Of a stretch of DNA of 37,569 nt, positions 15,032 through 22,473 are shown piece after piece (position 1 is the stretch's first letter; each line of letters starts with the position of its first letter). Position numbers and translations under genes: made by a program. The notes under the pieces are model-generated. The model was not told where the DNA came from, did not search any database, and worked only from the letters and a program-made list of their open reading frames with translations. The stretch covers positions 1-37,569 of the forward strand of contig CAIQOJ010000078.1 in assembly GCA_903873395.1 (NCBI GenBank), in the 5' to 3' direction. The stretch is from an uncultured Acidimicrobiaceae bacterium (lineage in GTDB: Bacteria; Actinomycetota; Acidimicrobiia; Acidimicrobiales; RAAP-2).

Positions 15032-15277
15032 TCAACCCACCCGACGTTCGGAGTGCACGCGGCGCTCCATCTCGTTCAGCCCGCCCCAGATGCCGTGAGG
15101 TTCACGGATCCGGATCGCGTACTCGAGGCACTCCACCCGCACTGAACACCCTTTACAGATCGTCTTGGCACGCTCTTCACGCTGGAGCTTCTCCTCCTTG
15201 CGTTCGGCATGCGCAGGCGGGAAAAAGATCTCCGCCTGCGGCCCCCGGCACGACGCTTTGAGTTGCCACGAATCCAT
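15032..15277 (-). CDS. whiB: WhiB-family Fe-S transcription factor
   Basis: An 81-residue WhiB-like protein that binds a 4Fe-4S cluster and acts with the primary sigma factor. The four ligands are Cys10 (ASCRGP), the CKGC pair and the Cys of VECLEYA. The GIWGGLNEMERR turn that follows is diagnostic. Only a short tail follows the GIWGG helix, so the basic DNA-binding tail of larger members is minimal. The ATG at 15277 is chosen because homology starts there; the longer open frame is not WhiB-like. It is divergent from the ArsA-like pair, as with wblA in Streptomyces, and whiB4 lies beside Rv3679-Rv3680 in Mycobacterium. The subclass cannot be fixed. Confidence 0.93.
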   Translation of the reverse strand: MDSWQLKASCRGPQAEIFFPPAHAERKEEKLQREERAKTICKGCSVRVECLEYAIRIREPHGIWGGLNEMERRVHSERRVG

Positions 15278-15557
15278 CGACTGCTTCACTTCCCGACTCC
15301 CCCTTCGGTACTGCCCACCTGGACGGTACCTGCCGGACCCCGCGGGCACAAGAGGCCGGAGGACCGATTTCTTGTCAAATACGCGCATTCGCGCCGAACG
15401 TGACCATCCGATGCGCCCAAGGGAGTGCGAAGCCCACAATTCAGAGGGTTTTCCCTACCATTCCCGCAGTGGCGCGACCGCTGGACGGCGTCCTTGCGAA
15501 CCCAATGCCAAGAATGCTGCCGGGAAGCAGGAGGGTGGCCACTACGCTTCGTTGGTC

Positions 15558-16571
15558 ATGGACGTGCGGGCCTTCTGCAGTCAGAGTCGGGTGCTGATCG
15601 TGGGTGGAAAGGGTGGCGTAGGCAAGACCACCATGGTGGCGGCCCTTGCCCACCTCGCTGCAGGCGCTGGACTTTCGGTCCTGGTCGTCGAACTCGAAGG
15701 CCGCACCGGTGTGTCACGAGCGTTCGGCGGTGACGCAGACCTCGGCTACGCCGGTGAAGTCCTCCATGCCGCGGGTGCCACCATCGATGGGCCGACCACC
15801 GAGACCGGGACCATTGCGCCAGGCACGGTCCACGCCCGGACGATCACACCCGACGACGCGCTACTCGAGTACCTCGACGATCACGGCATGCGCCGCATAT
15901 CCAAGCGACTTCTCTCATCAGGGATCATCGACCTGGTGGCCGGCGCGATCCCAGGCATCCGCGACATCCTGGTGCTCGGCAAGATCAAGCAGCTCGAGCA
16001 GAGCGCGGTAGCCGATCTGGTCCTGGTCGATGCTCCAGCTACCGGACACGCCATGACCTTCCTCACCTCGGCTGCGGGATTACTCGACGCAGCGCGTAGC
16101 GGGCCCATCCGTTCCCAAGCGGCCGACGTTGTCGCGCTGCTGTCGAATCCCAGCCGCTGTCAGGTGGCCCTTGTCACCCTCCCCGAGGAGATGCCCGTCA
16201 ACGAAGTCGTGGAGGCCGCCTACCAGCTAGAAGACAAGGTGGGCATCGCCCTCGGCCCGGTCATCGTCAACTCCTGCTACTCCCCACTTCCCAGCCTTGC
16301 CGTCTCCGCAGCCGAGGCGGCGAGTGCAGCGGGTGTGGATCTATCTCCTGACCACGTGATCGCACTCGATCAAGCTCGCATGTTCCGGCAACGACGTCAC
16401 GAGCTCCAAGAGGAGCAGATCGCCCGGCTGACGAGTGAGCTTCCTCTGCCCCAACTCCGAGCGCCCTACCTCTTCTCTCCTGCCATCGGGCCCCTCGAAC
16501 TCGATGCGCTCAGCCAAGCCCTGGCCGCGGGCATCGACATGCTTCCCGATCCCGGCCGAGTACCGACATGA
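15558..16571 (+). CDS. ArsA-like P-loop ATPase, first of pair
   Basis: A 337-residue ArsA/GET3-type ATPase. The deviant Walker A GGKGGVGKTT is at about 15-24, the switch/Walker B region is VLVDAPATGHAMTFL, and the C-terminal FSPAIGPLELDALSQAL segment follows. Actinobacterial members occur as an adjacent unequal pair (Rv3679/Rv3680; SCO3577/SCO3578) next to a whiB gene. The pair is expected to form an ATPase complex; arsenic transport is not supported because no ArsB or arsenate genes are present. The ATG at 15558 lacks a close ribosome site (GGAGGG ends 22 nt upstream), so its start is less certain. It overlaps the next gene by ATGA. Confidence 0.88.
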   Translation: MDVRAFCSQSRVLIVGGKGGVGKTTMVAALAHLAAGAGLSVLVVELEGRTGVSRAFGGDADLGYAGEVLHAAGATIDGPTTETGTIAPGTVHARTITPDDALLEYLDDHGMRRISKRLLSSGIIDLVAGAIPGIRDILVLGKIKQLEQSAVADLVLVDAPATGHAMTFLTSAAGLLDAARSGPIRSQAADVVALLSNPSRCQVALVTLPEEMPVNEVVEAAYQLEDKVGIALGPVIVNSCYSPLPSLAVSAAEAASAAGVDLSPDHVIALDQARMFRQRRHELQEEQIARLTSELPLPQLRAPYLFSPAIGPLELDALSQALAAGIDMLPDPGRVPT

Positions 16572-17698
16572 GACGTGGCGACGAGGGCGATCAGTCCATC
16601 ATCGACGACATCGCCCGCACGCGATCGATCGTCATCTGCTGCGGATCGGGCGGCGTGGGCAAGACCACCACCTCTGCGGCGATCGCCTTGCACGCCGCTC
16701 GCCTGGGCCGAACCGCCTGTGTCGTCACCATCGACCCCGCACGGCGACTGGCCAACTCACTGGGTGTGGATGCGCTCTCGAACCAGCCGACCCGGATCGC
16801 TGGCCCCTGGCCCGGTGAGTTGCATGCCCTCATGCTGGATCCCAAGGGCACCTTCGACGACCTGATCGGCCGCTACGCCGGATCGGACTCCCAGGCAGAG
16901 GCCATTCGTTCCAACCGGATCTACCGCAACCTCACCGGGACATTGTCGGGCACACAGGAGTACATGGCCATGGAGAAACTCCATGAGTTGGTCGAGGAGG
17001 GCGGATTCGACATCGTGGTGGTCGACACCCCACCGTCGAGGAATGCGCTGGACTTCCTCGACGCCCCGAGGCGGCTGACCCACTTTCTCGACAACAGGAT
17101 CTTCCAGGCACTGATGGCCCCGACCCGGATGGGGCTGCGAGTCATGGGTGTGGCTGCCCAGGCACTCCTGCGCACGCTGTCCCGAGTGGCAGGTGCCGAC
17201 ATCGTGACGGATGCCGTGGGCTTCTTCCAGGCGCTCGAGGGCATGGAGGAGGGGTTCCGCCAGCGTGCGGCACGCGTCCGAGACCTGCTGGCCCAAACAG
17301 ATACTGCGTTCGTCCTCGTGGCCTCCCCTCGACCTGACTCCATCGATGAAGCCGTGCACTTCGCCGGGAAGCTCAACGAATCGGGCATGTCTGCCACGGC
17401 GCTGATCATCAATCGTGTCCAGCCACGCTTTGCTACCGATGAGCACCAAGACGCACTGGCCATCCACGGTGGAGCCGTGGGCCATGCATCACCGGGCGGC
17501 GCCGTCTTGGCCGATCTCATCGACAATCTGGCCGGATACACGGCAGCCAGCGTTCGAGAGGAGCGGGCCTACGCCGATCTGGTGGCCGAGGTCGCTCCCG
17601 CCCCGGTCACCCGGGTGCCCCTCCTCAACACTGACGTCCACGACCTCGCTGGCCTCGAGATGGTGGCTGACCAACTGTTCCCGACGCAGACCACCTGA
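16568..17698 (+). CDS. ArsA-like P-loop ATPase, second of pair
   Basis: A 376-residue ArsA-family ATPase with Walker A CGSGGVGKTT (about 25-34), VVTIDPARRLANSLG, the LDPKGTFDDLI segment and VVVDTPPSRNALDFLDAP as the switch II/Walker B region. Unlike the first copy it retains the family's TIDPARRL strand and a longer helical lid (about 180-250). Its ATG overlaps the previous stop (ATGA), implying coupled translation and a fixed stoichiometry. The partner protein or cargo is unknown. In mycobacteria the orthologous pair lies next to whiB4. Confidence 0.9.
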   Translation: MRRGDEGDQSIIDDIARTRSIVICCGSGGVGKTTTSAAIALHAARLGRTACVVTIDPARRLANSLGVDALSNQPTRIAGPWPGELHALMLDPKGTFDDLIGRYAGSDSQAEAIRSNRIYRNLTGTLSGTQEYMAMEKLHELVEEGGFDIVVVDTPPSRNALDFLDAPRRLTHFLDNRIFQALMAPTRMGLRVMGVAAQALLRTLSRVAGADIVTDAVGFFQALEGMEEGFRQRAARVRDLLAQTDTAFVLVASPRPDSIDEAVHFAGKLNESGMSATALIINRVQPRFATDEHQDALAIHGGAVGHASPGGAVLADLIDNLAGYTAASVREERAYADLVAEVAPAPVTRVPLLNTDVHDLAGLEMVADQLFPTQTT

Positions 17699-17831
17699 AC
17701 CTCGTGACCGCACACACGCCATTGCCATCAGGCCGCTGGTAGCGAGTTCTTGCCACCCCAACGGTGTGCCGGGAGTCGATCTCTACCGATCCGATCTGTG
17801 GTCCCACCCGAGAGGGCTGTCGACAGGGGAG

Positions 17832-17837
17832 TAACCT
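17832..17837 (+). promoter_or_regulatory. Possible -10 box before receiver gene
   Basis: TAACCT is 7 nt before the GTG at 17845. A GGGGAG at 17827-17832 is 12 nt away, too far for a good ribosome site, so a leaderless start is the simpler reading. Confidence 0.35.
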
Positions 17838-17844
17838 TCGCAAC

Positions 17845-18285
17845 GTGCCGACCATCATCGTGGCTAGTGACGCGCCGACGCTCCGAGCGGAGATCGCCTC
17901 CAGCACCAGCAAGCCCGGAACCAGCATCGTCGAGGCACGCTCTGGACCCGAGGTCATGGCTCTGGTCGCTGAGTCCGAGCCCGACCTGGTGATCGTCGAC
18001 ATGCAGATCGGCAACATGGGGGGAATGGCTATCTGCTTGGAACTTCGCCTCGAGGCCTCGTACGACAAGATCGGCCAAGTCCCTGTACTCATGCTTCTCG
18101 ATCGGCGCCCTGACGTGTTCCTGGCCAAACGGTCAGGGGCCGACGGGTGGTTGGTCAAACCGTTGGATCCGATCCGCCTGCGCCGTGCCACGACCGCCCT
18201 TCTGGACGGCCGGACCTACTTCGACGAGTCCTATGCCCCGCTGTCCGTGCCCGCTCCGGGTGCCGCAGTGAGCACGGATTCCTGA
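17845..18285 (+). CDS. Receiver-only response regulator
   Basis: A 146-residue CheY-like receiver without an output domain. VIVDMQIG carries the phospho-acceptor Asp, and LVKPLDPIRLRRA the conserved Lys after beta-5. The N-terminal acidic pocket is reduced to SDAP. The last 20 residues are Pro/Ala-rich and unstructured. The GTG at 17845 gives the usual domain start; longer in-frame extensions are not family-like. No kinase is nearby, and it is followed after 24 nt by the CBS gene. It could be a phosphorelay intermediate or an orphan with protein targets. Confidence 0.8.
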   Translation: MPTIIVASDAPTLRAEIASSTSKPGTSIVEARSGPEVMALVAESEPDLVIVDMQIGNMGGMAICLELRLEASYDKIGQVPVLMLLDRRPDVFLAKRSGADGWLVKPLDPIRLRRATTALLDGRTYFDESYAPLSVPAPGAAVSTDS

Positions 18286-18309
18286 GTCGGCCGGCTGACG
18301 GTCGCTGGC

Positions 18310-19200
18310 ATGTCACTCTTCCGCCGAAACGAGGATCAGACACCGACCGGAGCGCGTCGGAATACCCGAGGTGAAGCCGCCCCCGACGGCGCGGGTGATG
18401 CCCAAGAGCAGATCATCCGAGACGCCCTCGCCGACCTTCGTGACACGGTGGTTCGGGAGGTCATGACCCCCCGGGTCGACATCGTGTCCCTCGCCATTCC
18501 GCTCACCGTCGAATCCGTATCCAAGGCCGTGCGCGAGACAGGACACAGCTGCTTTCCCGTCTGTGCCGACAATCTTGACGACCTGATCGGCGTGCTCTTC
18601 GTGAACGACCTGTTCCGGGCAGGCTGGGCCGTCCAAGGCACCACCGGTGACGGACGGACGCCTGACCCCATCGACCTGGCCCGGCGGCTGCGGCAACCCT
18701 TTTTGGTGCCCGAGTCGCGTCCCGTACTCGACGTCCTGGCCACGATGCGTCAGGAGCGCCGAGCCTTCGCAGTGGTGGTCGATGAGCATGGCGGCGTCGA
18801 AGGGGTGCTCACAGTTAAAGACCTTCTGGGGGCATTGGTCGGTGATCTGCCCGACGAGTTCGACGCCGAGGAAGAGCCGGACGTCGTCCGAGTCGATGGC
18901 TCCCGGTGGCTGGTCGACGGCCAGATGTCCATCGATGACCTGCACGATCAGATGGGCATCGAACTGCCCGAAGGCGAATACGTGACCCTCGGCGGGTATC
19001 TCTTCGACGTGCTCGGCAAGATCCCTGACGAAGGTACGACATGGGACGTTGAAGGCGGTTGGCAGATGCGGGTGGCCGAAATGGACCGCCGCCGCATCGC
19101 CAAGGTGGTGGTCCGCAGGACCGTTCCGGTGCCAGGCACCGACGAGGAGATCGATCCGCCCGCAGATGCTCGAGGGGCCGACCCCACCTCGTTCAGGTAG
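18310..19200 (+). CDS. CorC-type CBS-pair/transporter-associated domain protein
   Basis: A 296-residue soluble protein with a disordered N terminus (1-30), a CBS pair (about 45-185) and a C-terminal CorC_HlyC domain (about 195-275). The CBS entry VREVMTPRVDIVSL and the second repeat VVVDEHGGVEGVLTVKDLLGALVG are diagnostic. The last domain shows DGSRWLVDGQMSIDDL and GEYVTLGGYLFDVLGKIP. The DUF21 membrane domain found in most hemolysin-III/CNNM proteins is absent, so it resembles CorC, linked to magnesium/cobalt efflux. No transporter is adjacent. The TAG stop is 40 nt before tRNA-Pro. Confidence 0.88.
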   Translation: MSLFRRNEDQTPTGARRNTRGEAAPDGAGDAQEQIIRDALADLRDTVVREVMTPRVDIVSLAIPLTVESVSKAVRETGHSCFPVCADNLDDLIGVLFVNDLFRAGWAVQGTTGDGRTPDPIDLARRLRQPFLVPESRPVLDVLATMRQERRAFAVVVDEHGGVEGVLTVKDLLGALVGDLPDEFDAEEEPDVVRVDGSRWLVDGQMSIDDLHDQMGIELPEGEYVTLGGYLFDVLGKIPDEGTTWDVEGGWQMRVAEMDRRRIAKVVVRRTVPVPGTDEEIDPPADARGADPTSFR

Positions 19201-19210
19201 GATCACCGGG

Positions 19211-19237
19211 TCCCGAGACGGCCTGACCGACTCGGGA
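19211..19237 (+). terminator. Hairpin between corC-like gene and tRNA-Pro
   Basis: TCCCGAG (19211-19217) pairs with CTCGGGA (19231-19237) across a 13-nt loop, ending 2 nt before the tRNA. It may end the upstream message or mark tRNA 5' processing. Confidence 0.4.
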
Positions 19238-19239
19238 GA

Positions 19240-19316
19240 CGGGCTGTGGCGCAGTTTGGTAGCGCGCTGCGTTCGGGACGCAGAGGTCCTCGGTTCAAAT
19301 CCGGGCAGCCCGACCA
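19240..19316 (+). tRNA. tRNA-Pro(CGG)
   Basis: A complete 77-nt cloverleaf. The acceptor CGGGCTG pairs with CAGCCCG, the D-stem is GCGC/GCGC, the anticodon stem CTGCG/CGCAG encloses TTCGGGA (anticodon CGG), and the T-arm is CTCGG-TTCAAAT-CCGGG. Discriminator A and CCA are encoded. Its 3' 48 nt are repeated 1,214 bp downstream, so this gene served as an integration site. Confidence 0.95.
19269..19316 (+). repeat. attL-like direct repeat in tRNA-Pro 3' half
   Basis: The 48 nt from the anticodon stem to the CCA end match 20483-20530 at 46 of 48 positions; the differences are at 19275 (G/A) and 19298 (A/C). Duplication of a tRNA 3' end is the usual scar of tyrosine-recombinase integration. Confidence 0.85.
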
Positions 19317-19760
19317 CTGAAGTGCAGATCAGCCGGGGCTCGGGCCCCGGCTGATCCGTGTCTTGAGGCTGCGGTCGAGATTCTGTCGAGGTCGTCAAAT
19401 TCCATGGCAGAGGCGAACCGGCTTCCTACGGTGTCTGCTGCGGCCCGATCTGCATCACTCGTCGGCTGCGCATAGACGGCCAAGGTCAGTCGTGGGTCCG
19501 AGTGCCCCAGACGAGTCACTGCGGTCTTCAGGTCCACCTTGGCCAAGACGAGCCAGGTTGTGGCAGTGCGTCGCAGATCGTGCAATCCAACACCGGTCGA
19601 TGGATGACGGGGCCAGACCCCGCTCTTCCACCGCCGTGCGATAGAGCTCGATGTGGGGTCGCTTCGCCTCCGGGACGGCGAGGCTTGCGTCGGCGGCCCT
19701 CTGGAAGCACGTTCGCAGGTCGTGATCGCCTAGTGGACGCTCGACCGCTAGCGGCCAATT
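19295..19760 (-). pseudogene. Decayed tyrosine recombinase (integrase) C-terminal remnant
   Basis: Reading leftwards, an open frame from 19760 encodes a stretch ending IELYRTAVEERGLAPS. A single-base shift near 19595-19615 then gives TGVGLHDLRRTATTWLVLA (the H-x-L-R-R box) and RLGHSDPRLTLAVYAQ with the catalytic tyrosine. The first catalytic Arg and the whole N-terminal half are missing, since in-frame stops appear just upstream (19761-19763). The frame ends inside tRNA-Pro. Position beside the tRNA and the duplicated 48-nt repeat identify it as the integrase of the element that inserted here. It cannot be functional. Confidence 0.75.
19327..19356 (+). terminator. Strong hairpin downstream of tRNA-Pro
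   Basis: GATCAGCCGGGG and CCCCGGCTGATC form a perfect 12-bp stem with a 6-nt loop, 10 nt after the tRNA. It lies within the tail of the integrase remnant. Confidence 0.65.
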
Positions 19761-19769
19761 TCACAGTCA

Positions 19770-19808
19770 CTATCCACGTGCGATAGCGCGCCATCATGAT
19801 GTCATGAC
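19770..19808 (+). promoter_or_regulatory. Palindromes over the RHH antitoxin start
   Basis: Three palindromes lie in a row: CTATC-N7-GATAG (19770-19786, CACGTG inside), CATCATGATG (19792-19801) and GTCATGAC (19801-19808), the last covering the start codon. RHH antitoxins commonly repress their own promoter through such sites; the link here is inferred. Confidence 0.4.
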
Positions 19809-20016
19809 GAAGAAGACCACAACTGTGCGTCTACCTGAGGAGTTGGCGATGACCGTCGAGGTTGTTGCTCGAGGACGTGGCATCAGCGTCAACGCACTTG
19901 TCGTCAACGCGCTGACCGCCGAGGTCGAGCGCGTGCGCCACGACGAGGAGTTCATGGGCAAATTCCGTGAGATCACCGAGCGGGATAAAGAGATCCTGGA
20001 ACGATTGGCGCAGTGA
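19804..20016 (+). CDS. Ribbon-helix-helix antitoxin
   Basis: A 70-residue RHH protein. TTTVRLPEELAMTVEVVA is the DNA-binding beta-strand and first helix, SVNALVVNALTAEVERVR the second helix, and the C-terminal 25 residues are a charged helix expected to bind the toxin. Its TGA overlaps the GTG of the Doc fragment (GTGA), the standard antitoxin-toxin arrangement. It lies inside the tRNA-Pro island. As the toxin is truncated, the antitoxin may persist only as a repressor or by chance. Confidence 0.8.
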   Translation: MTKKTTTVRLPEELAMTVEVVARGRGISVNALVVNALTAEVERVRHDEEFMGKFREITERDKEILERLAQ

Positions 20017-20279
20017 GCTACCCGACCCTGGCCGAGGCACTCATGGTGGCCGAAGCCGTGACCGGTCTCGACCTCACCACCTTGTCCCGAAGTCCACGGA
20101 TCGATCTCCTCGACTCGGCGCTACACGCTCCCCAGGCTTCGTTCGGCGGCCAAGAACTCCACCCAGAGTTCATCGACAAGACTGCCGTCCTCGACGGACT
20201 TCTCCTTCTCCGGCAGATGGCCGGCTCCGCCGCAGCCAGCCCTGCCGCAAAGCGGATCGGCACTTCCAGCCGAATCTGA
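20013..20279 (+). pseudogene. Truncated Doc/Fic toxin
   Basis: An 88-residue reading frame. Residues 1-60 match the N terminus of Doc (death-on-curing) toxins: PTLAEALMVAEAVTG, then IDLLDSALHAPQASFGGQEL and HPEFIDKTAVL. Full Doc proteins continue into the catalytic HPFxDGNKR loop, but from about nt 20193 the sequence diverges in every frame and the Fic motif is absent. It therefore cannot transfer phosphate to EF-Tu as Doc does. Loss of the toxin's catalytic half next to an intact antitoxin indicates decay. Confidence 0.75.
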
Positions 20280-20482
20280 CGTGCCCCACGCGTGCCGGTC
20301 GGGTGCGGTCGATACCTACCGCCATGGCAGACCCCGACACCAGGTACGTGGCGAGAGTGAACGGAAGCTCGTGGTTGATCGTGGCTTCCTTGGGTTCGCG
20401 ATTACCAGCACACTCCCCCATCTGATCTGGACTTTCTCAGATTGTTGAGCGTCGGGAGGAACCTATCGACGTCGTCAGATTC

Positions 20483-20530
20483 GCGTTCAGGACGCAGAGG
20501 TCCTCGGTTCACATCCGGGCAGCCCGACCA
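20483..20530 (+). repeat. attR-like partial tRNA-Pro copy
   Basis: This 48-nt copy of the tRNA-Pro 3' half ends in CCA (46/48 identity) but lacks the acceptor 5' strand and D-arm, so it is not a tRNA gene. It marks the right end of a roughly 1.2-kb element. Just left of it, 20463-20482 matches 17 of 20 bases of the integrase tail at 19383-19402. Confidence 0.8.
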
Positions 20531-20596
20531 TGAGGTTCACACAGGAGACGCTGCACTCTCTCAAGGGCGCTCGTCATGCTGGCAGCAGTTGCCCCG

Positions 20597-21040
20597 TCAG
20601 GTTCCGGGTGGTGAAGCACCAGCCATTGCCATACGTCGTCCGGTGACGGCGTCGCAATGCAGCCGGAGAAGTGCATGTCCAGGTCGGAGTGTCCGCGCAT
20701 CGTTGGGCACGACGCTGGCCGCCACTCGACTGAGTTCAGATGCGAAACCGACCACGGAGACCCTCCAGTGCGTCGCACCGTTGCCCTTGCTTGCGCATGT
20801 CCCCGTGTCCGACTCCTTGTCGACCCCGTCGATCTCCAAGGACACCCGGCGGTCAGCCAACCGGGTGATGTAGGGCTCAGGGACCTCGACGACGAGATCG
20901 ATGCCACTGATCCAGTAGGGGGCCGCGAGGGTGAGAGAGGCGGGTTCGACACCAACGAGAAGAGCGCCGAGGATGCGACGTCCGCCACCGTCCACCAATC
21001 TCCTTCGACATTCGGCGTGGTTGAGTGGCTCGCCCGCCAT
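20597..21040 (-). CDS. Pyridoxamine 5'-phosphate oxidase-like flavin-binding protein
   Basis: A 147-residue protein resembling the split-barrel PPOX family. It has a PLNHAECRRRLVDGGGRRI start, a short strand series, SLEIDGVDKESDTG, then HWRVSVVGFASEL, and a closing LLRLHCDAVTGRRM strand. An insertion (TCASKGNGAT) interrupts the usual TGWSV join, and the GR-I/V-L motif is altered. Family members bind FMN or F420; the ligand here is unknown. The ATG at 21040 is used, although an upstream ATG at 21088 is also open; neither has a strong ribosome site. It lies just outside the tRNA-Pro repeat and shows weaker codon bias than neighbours. Confidence 0.5.
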   Translation of the reverse strand: MAGEPLNHAECRRRLVDGGGRRILGALLVGVEPASLTLAAPYWISGIDLVVEVPEPYITRLADRRVSLEIDGVDKESDTGTCASKGNGATHWRVSVVGFASELSRVAASVVPNDARTLRPGHALLRLHCDAVTGRRMAMAGASPPGT

Positions 21041-21500
21041 GGCATCGGCCTGTCGACCGGACCTCTGCCTCACCGAACATGGGCGCACGAGTTCGGGTCA
21101 CATGACCCGAACTCGTGATCTGTGTCGACAGTCGAAAGCACCGAACACCCCGGCGACGAGCGGGGTCCGTAACCGCTCATCGTCCGGGTGCCGGCCGCCG
21201 CCCGCAGTGCCGATGGGTCATCTGGCGATGCGCTGACCGCAGGTGGGCCCGCTGTCACACCTACATCTCCGGCATCAACTGACAGGCAGGAAGGCACCGG
21301 TCGAGGTTCCTTGGATGCAGAAACTGAGACCGGGGCGACATCGGTTGTGAACACCGGTCTCGAAGCAGCCGAACACGACGCTGCGAGCGACATCCGAACC
21401 AGCGCTGCATGCAGCTCCGCATCGTCGGTGAGGATCCGGACTCCCGGATTCTGGACAAAGGCCCGGTGTGCTGGCACCAGTGTGGTTCGTCTACGAATTC

Positions 21501-21836
21501 TCACCGAGTCGACCCGGCCCGGCCAGCTCGCCCAGTCCGAGCATGTGGCCTTGTATGTGGCGGCACTGCAGGTGTCTGCCCTGCCATGGTCTGCACTGCC
21601 ATGGTCGGCACTGCCTGTGTCTGCAGGGATGCGGTGGCGATCGATGCCGGTTGTCCGAGAGGATGGGCATCGGTCGAGTCGAGCTCTCGTCGCCCCATGC
21701 GGACATCGTGGCGAATGACAACGGGGCGTGCTGGGCGCCAACTACTTCTCCTCGCCCACCAGTGAGCAGTACCCAATCGGTCAGTTTGGTGGCGGCCTCC
21801 TCGTTCGAGGATCTGCTGCCAACGCTCTTGGTACAT
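21501..21836 (-). CDS. Hypothetical protein with in-frame pentapeptide repeats
   Basis: A 111-residue frame with no recognised family. Its ATG at 21836 has AAGGAG 6 nt upstream, one of the best ribosome sites in the region. Residues 1-20 (MYQERWQQILERGG) look helical. The C-terminal half contains the 15-bp tandem repeat read as 5-residue units (VPTMA, VQTMA, GQTPA), followed by an Arg/Gly-rich tail. Another minus frame over the same bases is also open, so this may be a frameshifted relic. Confidence 0.25.
   Translation of the reverse strand: MYQERWQQILERGGRHQTDRLGTAHWWARRSSWRPARPVVIRHDVRMGRRELDSTDAHPLGQPASIATASLQTQAVPTMAVQTMAGQTPAVPPHTRPHARTGRAGRAGSTR
21574..21627 (+). repeat. 15-bp tandem repeat, about 3.6 copies
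   Basis: Units start at 21574, 21589, 21604 and 21619 with consensus GTCTGCACTGCCATG. The third unit has GTCGGCACTGCCTGT. The core GGCACTGC also forms the 15-bp repeat at 25595-25632. Confidence 0.8.
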
Positions 21837-22116
21837 GTCGCACTCCTTGCCTCACCTCCGCCGGGAGGATCCTTGGTCCACCGTCGGTTCCGTGCAGTGA
21901 CCGTTGTGGCCATCTGCAGTCGCAACCGGTCACGATCTTCCAATCCTGAGTTGCAAGATGCCAGAGTCCGAGGTCCCAGGTCCGAGGCCGATGGTCCCAA
22001 CGTGACGAAGGCCAGCTAGCCGAATGGTCGAATGGCCCTAACGGTCAGCGCCTTCACCCCTGACAATCAGCAGTCGAGGTGATGGACATGGCGGAATGGC
22101 GTAGCGGGGCAACCCG

Positions 22117-22473
22117 ATGTGCACGGCGGCGGACGACGTAGTGGCGGGACCTGAGTGGCAGAAGCCACCTTCCGGACCACTCGACCGATCGACGTGGACA
22201 TCCAGGGTCGTGACTGGCGAACTCGATGGCGTTGGCGGCATGCACGGCAGTCGCCTTGATGGGGCGCGCTCGGTGTGCAACGTCGTGGCCGAACTCCTCG
22301 GGGAGGTGGCCGCCGACGCGACCGTCATCGCTGCTCACGATCCAGCCATCGATCGGATCCAGTTCCTTTCTGACGTCATCGATGCGTGCATGGCCGTTCG
22401 TCGGGTGCGCCACGACCTCGAGGGCAGTGCGCACATCACTCCGCCCCAACGCAATGAACGGGGGCCATGGTGA
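22117..22473 (+). CDS. Hypothetical protein
   Basis: A 118-residue frame with no recognised family. The first 40 residues are polar. Residues about 50-105 form a probable helical region (ARSVCNVVAELLGEVAADA, RIQFLSDVIDACMAVRRVRH). Third codon positions are mostly G/C, favouring this frame over the opposite-strand frame 22054-22449. Its stop overlaps the next ORF by 7 nt, suggesting a two-gene unit. The ribosome site is weak (GGGG before the ATG). Confidence 0.4.
   Translation: MCTAADDVVAGPEWQKPPSGPLDRSTWTSRVVTGELDGVGGMHGSRLDGARSVCNVVAELLGEVAADATVIAAHDPAIDRIQFLSDVIDACMAVRRVRHDLEGSAHITPPQRNERGPW

Larger units (their letters stand above)
21041..22116. other. Weakly coding accessory stretch
   Basis: Frames here are short, overlapping and mostly low-complexity. 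I see no recognisable protein, RNA or insertion sequence. The notable contents are a 15-bp tandem repeat (21574-21627), one minus-strand frame with a strong ribosome site (starting at 21836), and small repeats near 21967-22040 (GTCCGAGG and GAATGG units). It looks like a decayed or foreign stretch. Confidence 0.4.

Noticed and set aside
15558-17698. Arsenite efflux ATPase locus
   Set aside because: ArsA folds are present but there is no ArsB, ArsC, ArsD or ArsR; context matches the whiB-linked ATPase pair instead.
18313-19398. 361-residue minus-strand open frame
   Set aside because: Runs opposite the CorC-type gene and through tRNA-Pro; no family features.
20483-20530. Second tRNA-Pro gene
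   Set aside because: Only the 3' half is present; the acceptor 5' strand and D-arm are missing, so it is an att remnant.
20509-21045. 178-residue minus frame alternative to the PPOX-like gene
   Set aside because: It contains a protein-like tail, but the other frame gives a continuous PPOX-like sequence to a natural end, so a frameshifted gene was not called.
21574-21627. CRISPR array
   Set aside because: Units are 15 bp and contiguous without spacers, and no cas genes are present. No CRISPR is seen anywhere in the window.
21188-21718. 176-residue plus-strand open frame with ALPWS repeats
   Set aside because: Low complexity, no ribosome site or family; the repeats are a DNA-level tandem array readable in every frame.
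22054-22449. 131-residue minus-strand open frame
   Set aside because: The plus-strand frame over the same bases has better third-position bias and overlaps the next ORF as in an operon.
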